DNA from: JAYZDF01 sp036337945
Lineage (GTDB): Bacteria > Myxococcota > Kuafuiibacteriia > Kuafuiibacteriales > Kuafuiibacteriaceae
Reading direction: 5' to 3'
Length of the DNA: 64,000 nt
NCBI GenBank assembly: GCA_036337945.1
Contig: JAYZDF010000028.1
Span: 1-64,000 of the forward strand
Made by a program: the position numbers and the translations under genes. Positions 9,401 through 16,109 of the stretch are shown here, in pieces (the first letter of the stretch is position 1; each line of letters opens with the position of its first letter). Below the pieces are notes generated by a model that was given only the letters and a program-made list of their open reading frames with translations, was not told the DNA's origin and made no database searches.

Positions 9401-12400
9401 TGTCCAGGGCAGAACTTTTTGAAATCACTTCAGACTCAAGCTGTTCGAGCACTAAGTTATGTTGAAGCGATTTCTCTTCGAGGTCTCCTTTCAAAGTCGC
9501 ATTAATTTTCTTTGCCTCAAGGTTTTCTTTCGTTGCGTCTTCTAAGGCTGCCGTAAGCTCCTTTTGTTGTACATCGAGAGATTTGCGCAATTGATCGTTT
9601 TCATCTGTCAGATTCTGCGCCTGCATTTCAATCGCCACAATTCTACCATCTGAATTTTGTTTCAGTTCTTCGAGCTGACGTTGGAATTCTTTCAGTTTTT
9701 GTCTGGCTTGCTCCTCTGACTCTTCCTTCTCACGGCTGAAGCGTTCTTTCTGTTCTGCGTGTAATTTGTCGAACTCGTCTTTTTGTGATTTTGCTGTTTG
9801 TTCAAGTGCTTCGACTTGAGCGTAGGCAAGTCGTATTTGCTCAGTGAGTTCTTCTTTTTGTTGGTCTCTCTCTTTTGTAAGCGCATTGATTTCGTCAGCA
9901 CTTTCCTCGAGTAGACGAGTGAGTTTTTCAACTGATTCTGTTTGTTGACTGGAATTCGTCTGAAGTTCTTCGAACTGTGATTGGGTTTCCTCTTGTTCTC
10001 TTTGAAGATCAATGAAGCTCATCTGCAAAGTTTCAAGGGCTCCATGAGTTTCCGTAAGGCTCTCATTTTTCTCCTCTAGTCGCTGTTGAGTTTCCTTGAG
10101 TATGTCGTGAAGCTCCTGCTTTTCGGATTGATATTGTTCTTCTGAGTTTGAGAATTCGTCTTTTTGCTGGTTTCGCTCTTCAATTACATCTTCAAGAGTT
10201 TGCGTAGCCTCATTGAGTGACTGAGTGAGATTATTGATAGTCTCTTGTTGCTCAACCGAATTCTCAGTGAGTTTTTCTAGTTGTTCTTCTGTAGAATTTA
10301 GCTTTTCGGAGATCTCGTCGTGGGATTGCTGAAGGGATTCGAATGATACAGAAAGCTCGGATAACTCTTCGTTGCGGTTCGCGAGTTGTTCGCTTGTCTC
10401 TTTTAGTTCTGTTCCCAGCTGGGAAATATTCTCCTCTTGTGTCGACGATTTTTCGTTGAACTCTGCGGTTTTCTCTTCGAAATCTTGTTCAAGCTGACTG
10501 AGGGTGTTCATTTTTTCTTCAAGCAGCTCAGTAGTGCTCGAAAATTGCTGCTCAAGGTCTGTGAGCTTAGAATTTTGTTCCTCTACAAGTTCGCGGTACT
10601 GTTTCTCGGTATCTGAAAAGTTAGCGGCATCGGCTTCTCTTTCAGTGTATTGGTTATTTAGCTCTGATTCGAGCTCTTCCAATCTGGAGACCAGCTCTCC
10701 TTGAAGTTTGGTTGCTTCATCGTCTTGCTGAGCAAGTCGTGTGGTGAGTTCATCTCGCTCCTCAGATAAAGCTGAAATTTCATCAAGAAACTGCTTTTCG
10801 TTTGCTTCGTATTCAGCTTTCGCTAAACTTGAATTTTCTGTGAGTGTTTGAATCTGCTGTTCGAGTTCGTTTTGCGTGGACTCGAGAGTAAGTTCCGTTT
10901 GTGAAAGCAGCGTTTCGTATTCAAAACGTTGCTCGTTCGACGCAACGAGTTCGACCTCAAGTCTTCTTTGTTCACTCTGTAGGGCTACTACAATCGCTTC
11001 GTTTTCACGTTGCAGAGTCTCATTTTTTGTCGTTTCAGCATCTAATTGTTCTTGTACAGTCTCAATCAGCTGATTCAATACCTCTGCTGTTTCAGAGTAC
11101 TTCTTTTCTTGCTCTTCACGAAGTTTACGCTCTTGCTCGGCGCTTTCGCTCTCCTTATCTGCTCGTTTCTCTAAAGCTCCGCAAAGTTCTTCGAGGTTAG
11201 TGACAACTTTGATGTACTGTTCTTTTTCGTCCGAGAGACGACTGATTTGAGCGCTCGATATCTGCGATGCGCTCGCATGAGCCTCCTTCAGCGCGATCAT
11301 CTCAGTGAGCCCTTTTTCTTCTCGTTTTAGCATCTCCGTTTGGAGATCTTTATATCTTTTTTCGCTGGCTACGAGTTTTTGATCGGTATCGGATAACTTT
11401 TGGCTTAGAGTTTCAACCTGGTCTTTTGTCGGTCTGTTGTGAAGTTCTTCTTTGAGTTCTTGATTGGTGAGTTGTAGCTTTTCGCGCTCAGTGAATCCAC
11501 GTTTCAATTCAAGCTCTAGAGCTTCGTTTGTTTCTTGTTGTTCCTCAAGCGCCGACATGAGTTGAGACGCGTAGGATTTCGCGGCAAACTTTTCACGCTC
11601 AAGCTCGCTTGCACGGTGGGCAGCATCTTCGCTGGTTTCCTGAAGCTTACTTAGATTGTGCTGAAGCGATTCATATTGTTCGTGCAGCTCTTGAACTTCG
11701 TCTGGGTCTGGTTTTGCGGCAGATTCCTTGATGAGCTGCTCTACTTGGTTTAGCAGACTAATCTTTTCTTGTTCTAGACCAATAGAATTTACTTTTAGTT
11801 CTTCTAGTTGATCTGACGTTTGCGCCAGGTTTTCGGTTAGAGATGTAATTTCTTTTTCTTTTTCTTCTAAAGCTTGCTCCGCGAGAGGCAGAAGCGTAAG
11901 TCGTTCTTCGGCTTGGATTCGTTCAAACTTGAGTTTTTCATTCTCGTTTTTCTTTTCTTCGAGTTCGGTAGTTAGTTCCTCAATTTGCTCCCGTGCGGTG
12001 CGGACCTCTTCAGTGATCTGATCTAAATACTCCTTATTGGATTCCAGCTGTTCTCCACGTGTTTCTAGTTGTTCTTGGAGCTGTCCTAAATCCAGTTTGT
12101 ATTGGTCTAACAACCTCTCTAGCTCTCGAGACTCAACCTCTTTAGACGTTGACGCCGAGAGAGCCTCTTGAAGCTGTTTCTCACTCGCCACGAGGCGCTC
12201 GTTTTTCTCTGCTATTTCGCGCTCGGCTTTTTCTGTACTGACTTTGAGTTGCTCAAGTTCTTTGTTTTGCGCAGATTTTTGATGAATGGAGTCGTTGTGT
12301 TTTCCTTGCAACTGGTCAATCTGCTTGGAGAGCTTGGCACGTTCTTCTTCATGTTTTCGGCGCTCACTCTTTTGTTCGTTTTGGATAGTTTCGATTTCTC

Positions 12401-13436
12401 TTTCGTAGAACAATTTGGCTTGCTCAAATTCTTGGGTGAGTTCGGCGATGCTTTGTTGTGACACTTCTGAAACTTGCCTTTCAGCTTGCAGTGTTTGCTC
12501 GAGGTCTTCCAGCTTTGCTTCTGATTTACTGAGTTGGTCCACGAGAGAATCACGTTCACGATTCAAGGCTGCCGACTTTTTGTCTGCTTTCTCTATTTGT
12601 GACTCGATTTCTTTATGGGCGAGGCTCAGTTCTCCGGTAGCTTTCGATTGCTCAGAAAGAAGCTCTCCGAGTTTCTTTTTTTCCTCGTCGAGAGTATTTC
12701 GTACGTCCAAGTATTTAGCTTCGGCCTCTGACTTATCGGCAGAGAGCTTCTGAATTTCCTTTTGGAGTTCCATAACGTACTCAGAATGTTGGTCTTGAAT
12801 TTTTGCTATTTTTTCAGCTTGGACTTTTTCTTTCGCTTGATACTGCGACAATTCTTTTTGTCGAGCGATTCTTAGTTCATTGATCTGAGCACGTAACCGA
12901 GCGTTTGAAAATACATTGCCGGTGCGTGACGAAGTAGCGTTCGAAGATAGGTTCTCCGACGGTGTTGAGTCTGGAGAACTCGCAGGCCGGTCAGAGATTC
13001 GTTCTTCAATTGTACTTGCCGTATCATTCGATCGCTCTAACTTTCGGCGAGCAGCTTTGAGACCCAATTTTGCAGCATTGTTTGATGGGTTGATTTTGAG
13101 TGCTTGGTTGAATGCTGCGATAGCGTCGTGACAACGATTTTCGGAGACAAGAACAGTGCCCAACAGAACGTGAATAGGGTCGTATTGTGGGCAAGCAGAG
13201 ACAGCTTGTTCGAGCTGACGAAAGCATTCTTCGTTGATGGAAGCTCGGTTGTGAGCATCTTCGTCCGGCTGGCGTGCGTAATACTGAGTCCACGCCCTAT
13301 AGCCGCGATATTTGGCTTCGTCTGGGTTGAGTGCGCAAGCGCTCGTAAATTTTTCTAGGGCTACCGGAAGTTGCCCACTCTCTACCGCTTGTAGGCCTTC
13401 GGCGAATGCTGCTTCTGCTGCGTCGTTGAGTGTCAC
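6408..13436 (-). CDS. Giant TPR / coiled-coil / PilZ / pseudo-3-hydroxyacyl-CoA dehydrogenase fusion
   Basis: A 2342-residue cytoplasmic protein with no signal peptide. Residues 1-135 hold TPR-like repeats (LNPDEAKYRGYRAW, then INPSNNAAKLGLKAA). Residues about 185-1560 are an almost unbroken Glu/Gln/Leu/Lys-rich coiled coil. Residues about 1800-1910 are a PilZ domain with intact cyclic-di-GMP motifs: RHYIR (Arg1809, Arg1813) and DISESG (Asp1831-Gly1836). Residues about 1945-2342 follow the C-terminal half of FadB/FadJ: a Rossmann start at Gly1950, LVEIV at 2090-2094, a NDNPG motif, FGFAKGP, NGIGFF, and the closing FPHFRQGLLHYADSI. The dinucleotide motif is IIGSQTRA instead of GxGxMG. The catalytic Ser, His and Asn positions are Glu2059, Val2080 and His2130, and only the Glu (2092) remains. 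It should therefore be inactive as a dehydrogenase and may bind CoA thioesters or act as a scaffold. It heads a three-gene minus-strand set. Confidence 0.9.
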   Translation of the reverse strand: MTLNDAAEAAFAEGLQAVESGQLPVALEKFTSACALNPDEAKYRGYRAWTQYYARQPDEDAHNRASINEECFRQLEQAVSACPQYDPIHVLLGTVLVSENRCHDAIAAFNQALKINPSNNAAKLGLKAARRKLERSNDTASTIEERISDRPASSPDSTPSENLSSNATSSRTGNVFSNARLRAQINELRIARQKELSQYQAKEKVQAEKIAKIQDQHSEYVMELQKEIQKLSADKSEAEAKYLDVRNTLDEEKKKLGELLSEQSKATGELSLAHKEIESQIEKADKKSAALNRERDSLVDQLSKSEAKLEDLEQTLQAERQVSEVSQQSIAELTQEFEQAKLFYEREIETIQNEQKSERRKHEEERAKLSKQIDQLQGKHNDSIHQKSAQNKELEQLKVSTEKAEREIAEKNERLVASEKQLQEALSASTSKEVESRELERLLDQYKLDLGQLQEQLETRGEQLESNKEYLDQITEEVRTAREQIEELTTELEEKKNENEKLKFERIQAEERLTLLPLAEQALEEKEKEITSLTENLAQTSDQLEELKVNSIGLEQEKISLLNQVEQLIKESAAKPDPDEVQELHEQYESLQHNLSKLQETSEDAAHRASELEREKFAAKSYASQLMSALEEQQETNEALELELKRGFTEREKLQLTNQELKEELHNRPTKDQVETLSQKLSDTDQKLVASEKRYKDLQTEMLKREEKGLTEMIALKEAHASASQISSAQISRLSDEKEQYIKVVTNLEELCGALEKRADKESESAEQERKLREEQEKKYSETAEVLNQLIETVQEQLDAETTKNETLQRENEAIVVALQSEQRRLEVELVASNEQRFEYETLLSQTELTLESTQNELEQQIQTLTENSSLAKAEYEANEKQFLDEISALSEERDELTTRLAQQDDEATKLQGELVSRLEELESELNNQYTEREADAANFSDTEKQYRELVEEQNSKLTDLEQQFSSTTELLEEKMNTLSQLEQDFEEKTAEFNEKSSTQEENISQLGTELKETSEQLANRNEELSELSVSFESLQQSHDEISEKLNSTEEQLEKLTENSVEQQETINNLTQSLNEATQTLEDVIEERNQQKDEFSNSEEQYQSEKQELHDILKETQQRLEEKNESLTETHGALETLQMSFIDLQREQEETQSQFEELQTNSSQQTESVEKLTRLLEESADEINALTKERDQQKEELTEQIRLAYAQVEALEQTAKSQKDEFDKLHAEQKERFSREKEESEEQARQKLKEFQRQLEELKQNSDGRIVAIEMQAQNLTDENDQLRKSLDVQQKELTAALEDATKENLEAKKINATLKGDLEEKSLQHNLVLEQLESEVISKSSALDKLSQNLDLAKDELQTTLKQNEILQESSESVIGKLNLELEISREAAKEKIDTAEKRMEEYRSEALETKEKLEETEAALAEMKELAERSTKEYEEHSQRLAREHSNEVLKNQQLREHLEEVLALAETSTAEKNKALEALESEKNKKHTSDLERGATRSGYYSSHILDTLDLAQLDDEEKSTLLMARLEEAYRQLDELRNLEEFNRRQLVIKEKQLSTFSGNGSLITAEEISTSDITNSTDIRRGNYSGSASIVSGRNSFESEVEKLEKDFKSRLDDLKSEYESGKNQSLSPERFSDRPEKSEITNSPALPVPSLIEQAEPKRTRLKLKNREAVQDSRNTIPSPTHEFLSSWNLEASGINEDREQTPIAFAELASGAPIRTRDGRNFSSVEEMLSALDLPFPELTESGDIEALPNLDDVDNDGNGESDELQGTRRLKTLFGRWNNKDSDTSSGHSRKARPKSSRSNRHYIRLQMSFDDGEDFHVARVVDISESGVYLQTAEVQPIDTNLTLSPVGVKNFEDLELKAVVVRSNQYETHGFGKEPAGMGLRFLPMKDKVRKQLIFLIRQLKTVDEGSGTGTIDPFLGVRVENDSDLQTSQESHGPIHIIGSQTRALSIAHHFARMGQEVMLYGVEERAADAALERFRDQLREQVTRGVISEETSAKILSSVEIGSKQDLKAANIVFEVCSDFLSVKKSTIKQLEKLLDPSATIISSVSEGGLTSELAEGMTHPKRLSGIVFSRAPDQSDLVEIVRSRFTSTKAVLETEQSMDRAGIKYVVMNDNPGLFLHRLLGVYFNEAGHLIDEGASFEAIEGITKGFGFAKGPLQMMDELGFDFVQKNGSKLQAAFGERMKVPGSLREITQSPRQGARNGIGFFRHSENGQLELDQSAYIDCGQESDDKDQLVSQEELRSRLLLVVLNESARLLGDNIVSSPSDIDSAVLAGMHFPHFRQGLLHYADSIRPKEIIRRLESLEDKHGPRFSPCAFLRALAEQDTLFYPQN

Positions 13437-13488
13437 TTAGAAATACTCCGAATTCTTCGAGTCGACGCCGATTGAAAGGCTTGCGTCA

Positions 13489-13504
13489 TTCGGTCAAAAC
13501 CGAA
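13489..13504. other. Short perfect stem-loop upstream of the giant gene
   Basis: TTCGGT-CAAA-ACCGAA makes a 6-bp stem with a 4-base loop inside the 238-base gap between the giant gene and the next minus-strand gene. No T-run follows it on either strand, so it is not a convincing terminator. The rest of the gap shows nothing I can name. Confidence 0.2.
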
Positions 13505-13674
13505 CAACGGAACTATAATTCACATCTGTCGACGGTGTGGAGTATCGGATAGGAAGAGGGCATCGGCAATTTGTTTGATTCACATAATGAAGGTTTCATC
13601 GCGGCTTTGCAGTAAATCGAACGAGAAGCAGTATGAGCTGGTGATATTGAACGGAAAAGCCATTAATTTACCGC

Positions 13675-14760
13675 TTATCCGCAACGGTAACCTAGGGTAA
13701 GTCTGTACACCTCTGCCTTATTTGGGCTATTTTCATCCATATCTCTCCTGATCACGGTGTTCGTTGCCGGATGAAAAATCACTTCATTTATCGTGCCCAA
13801 AAAATCGTTCATTGATCCACGAAAACTTTTATCGATCCGCGGAGAAAGCGTTACGAGTTTATGGCCGTGAATGAATTTGACGGCACCTGAAGGAAATAGT
13901 CGGAGAGTTTTTTTTGTATCCTCTGCCGGGGAACCTTGCTGTTCTAAGCGATATTCGCCAGCGGGTAACCTGAAAGACCCAGTCCAGCTATCTGTGGTCT
14001 TTTGATACATCGTGGGTTCTGTTCGCGGGCGTCTAATATAATCGAAAAATCGACGTCGAGTGAATCGGGTGTGGGAAGGTTTACTTGTTTGCGCGATTTT
14101 TTTTGCCGGTGCTTCAATGAATGACGTTTGCAATCTATGGAGTGGTCCTGTCGAAGCAACGAGTCGATAGCCTATGTATGGTCTTAAATCTACGTACTCG
14201 TTAGCCATTACATGGGGTAGAGAAAAGGAAAAGGCTTTCGTCTTGCCACCATTATCTACGTCCAGCTTAACTTCGTAAATACCTCCTTCAATGAATCGCT
14301 CGTGTGTACCTGGTGCAAAAAACTCGACGGGAGAATGAGCTGCTGAGGACATGAGCATTCTCGTACCCTGCGCGATATGAATGCGATACCAAGACTTGCG
14401 ATGGAGAGTAAATTCTTCGACCAAGTTTTGATCGATATTCTTCGGCGACCATGCACATGGGAGACAATGAATCTCGCGAATCCTAACTCGAGCGCAGCGA
14501 ACAATCGTCAAGAGTGTACTGCTATATATGATTTCTTCGTCGTGGCCGGGACTCGGAACATGAATTGATGCGTCCATCGTTGTTGGATACCGGGCCGGAT
14601 CTTGTCCGCAAAGTTCGCTGGATGATCGGTAGTTGGGGATGATCTCTGAGCTTAGTTTGTTCTTAGTCTCATAGGCAGGTTGTGAGCTCGTTTCCCAGCT
14701 GGGGCGAGTTTCGGAGTCTTCAAAGATGGAGCGAAGTCGAACTAGTTTCGTAAGGTGCAA
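13675..14760 (-). CDS. Hypothetical protein, 361 residues
   Basis: I do not recognise a family. The TTG start at 14760 is supported by GAGGAA seven bases upstream (14768-14773 on the opposite strand). There is no signal peptide or membrane helix. The middle third has alternating hydrophobic stretches typical of beta-rich folds (RIHIAQGTRMLM, GIYEVKLDVDNGG, AFSFSLPHVM), a basic linker (TRFTRRRFFDYIRRPRTEP) follows, and the last 110 residues again look beta-rich (SWTGSFRLPAGEYRLEQQG). Two Cys near residues 98 and 101 (HCLPC) form a CxxC. The codon usage resembles the neighbours and no antisense frame of similar length competes, so it is probably a real gene. It stands between two PilZ-containing genes on the same strand, but the 144-base and 238-base gaps suggest separate promoters. 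Confidence 0.6.
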   Translation of the reverse strand: MHLTKLVRLRSIFEDSETRPSWETSSQPAYETKNKLSSEIIPNYRSSSELCGQDPARYPTTMDASIHVPSPGHDEEIIYSSTLLTIVRCARVRIREIHCLPCAWSPKNIDQNLVEEFTLHRKSWYRIHIAQGTRMLMSSAAHSPVEFFAPGTHERFIEGGIYEVKLDVDNGGKTKAFSFSLPHVMANEYVDLRPYIGYRLVASTGPLHRLQTSFIEAPAKKIAQTSKPSHTRFTRRRFFDYIRRPRTEPTMYQKTTDSWTGSFRLPAGEYRLEQQGSPAEDTKKTLRLFPSGAVKFIHGHKLVTLSPRIDKSFRGSMNDFLGTINEVIFHPATNTVIRRDMDENSPNKAEVYRLTLGYRCG

Positions 14761-14767
14761 TATTTTA

Positions 14768-14773
14768 TTCCTC
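14768..14773 (-). promoter_or_regulatory. Shine-Dalgarno GAGGAA supporting a TTG start
   Basis: The minus strand reads GAGGAA, seven bases before the TTG at 14760. No other start in this frame nearby has as good a ribosome-binding site, so TTG is accepted as the initiation codon. Confidence 0.55.
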
Positions 14774-14904
14774 GTAATAGGTAAAAAAGGTAATGTAGGT
14801 ATCGGTATGACGTTACGAGGTGTTGCTAAATATGTTCAGTAATAACAGAGACTTAGATGCCACAGGTGTGGCAGGAAGGTCACGGATTTTGAAGGCTGGT
14901 ACTT

Positions 14905-16008
14905 TCAGCTCACAGCGAGTTCTGATTCAGGAACGGCGCCGAATCTCGTCTGTTGGTCTCTGAAGACTTGCCCGATGAGTGAGCCTCTTACTGCTGTCAC
15001 GTCGACGATGACATCATCACTATATTCGGCCCCGCGCGTCGTGAGAGAACGACAAAAAGAAAGGACAAGATTTCTCAGTGAGCCAGGAACTCGTTCTGTC
15101 AGATCGAGTTTTTCGCAGGCCGCTCTAAGGTTCAATGAACTTTCTACCCAGTTTGGACCGCTCTCTCCTTGAGCCACTGATCGCTCAGTTGGCGTGAGAG
15201 ACTTTCCGAGTCGCGTGATCCACTCGGGGCAGTTTTTCGTCGGAACCAAGTCGTTTTCGAGAAGAGCGAACAAGTGTTCTTTTTCTTCCTCCGTAACAAC
15301 TTCCTCATCAGGCGAAGTAAACAGTTTCTTCTTCATCAGGGCACGGGTGTGGACGGGTTCGGGTTCCACGACCTCGTCAAGTCCGTCACTTACGATGCTT
15401 CGCAGGTAGAGAAAATTATCTTGGTCTAGGTCTTCGAAACGAAATGCTGCCGATTTATCCTCTTCTCCAAACGTACGTATGAGAACAGCATTTACCGGCT
15501 CTATCGCGTGACTTGAAACAAAACGAAGCGTAGCTAAATCAGTCGATGGAGACTCCGGAAAGCCTTTCACGCTTACCCCGGATAAACTCAAATCGGTGGT
15601 TTGCAGTATTCCAGTGAAATCGCCGCAGGTGATTTCAACTTCGATATCTGCCTTTACTCTCGGTTGTTGAGAAAATTTAAGTCCAATGGCTTTTGCGATC
15701 GCTCCAAGAATCAGGCTTCCATCGGTTGCAGGTACGTAAGCCGCTTGATCAATTGCTCGAATTGTTCGCGGATATTTTTCCTTCTCGAGAATGAGGTAGA
15801 CCGTCCCGTCAGTTTCGGGTGCGACAGCCAAAATACTATGAGCAAATTCTTCTTCCATCAGACAAACTTCAGGTTGAACTTTCCACAAGACCGCTTGTGC
15901 CTCTTTGACTGAAAGAGCCCACAAGATCTGAAGATCTTGCCTACGAATGAGCTCAGGTCCGACAGCGCCTGCGTCGCCACAGATCAGAATTTTCGGGCGT
16001 TTTTTCAT
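14905..16008 (-). CDS. Pseudo-receiver plus PilZ-domain protein
   Basis: 367 residues in three parts. Residues 1-115 look like a receiver fold (PKILICGDAGAV start, hydrophobic strand VCLMEEEFA where the phospho-acceptor strand belongs, later YVPATDG), but the Asp pocket and the phospho-acceptor Asp are not where an active receiver would have them, so phosphorylation is doubtful. Residues about 117-210 are a PilZ-like domain: PRVKADIEVEI, then the DLSLSG motif (DxSxxG). The first motif lacks the second Arg of RxxxR, so cyclic-di-GMP affinity may be reduced. The C-terminal 150 residues, starting with an acidic stretch, are helical and unknown. Similar receiver-PilZ proteins occur in myxobacteria. 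It could respond to cyclic-di-GMP alongside the PilZ domain of the giant protein, but no partner is shown by the sequence. Confidence 0.68.
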   Translation of the reverse strand: MKKRPKILICGDAGAVGPELIRRQDLQILWALSVKEAQAVLWKVQPEVCLMEEEFAHSILAVAPETDGTVYLILEKEKYPRTIRAIDQAAYVPATDGSLILGAIAKAIGLKFSQQPRVKADIEVEITCGDFTGILQTTDLSLSGVSVKGFPESPSTDLATLRFVSSHAIEPVNAVLIRTFGEEDKSAAFRFEDLDQDNFLYLRSIVSDGLDEVVEPEPVHTRALMKKKLFTSPDEEVVTEEEKEHLFALLENDLVPTKNCPEWITRLGKSLTPTERSVAQGESGPNWVESSLNLRAACEKLDLTERVPGSLRNLVLSFCRSLTTRGAEYSDDVIVDVTAVRGSLIGQVFRDQQTRFGAVPESELAVS

Positions 16009-16109
16009 AAGATGACCTTAGTGTGTCACTGCAGCAGAGGCACTGCAAGATTGGGGAACAACCCGCGTCGCAAATTTCGGGTTATTCGGCATTTTCCAGA
16101 GTTTTTGCT

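Noticed and set aside
12168..12461. Plus-strand frame of 97 codons
   Set aside because: Another antisense shadow of the giant coiled coil.
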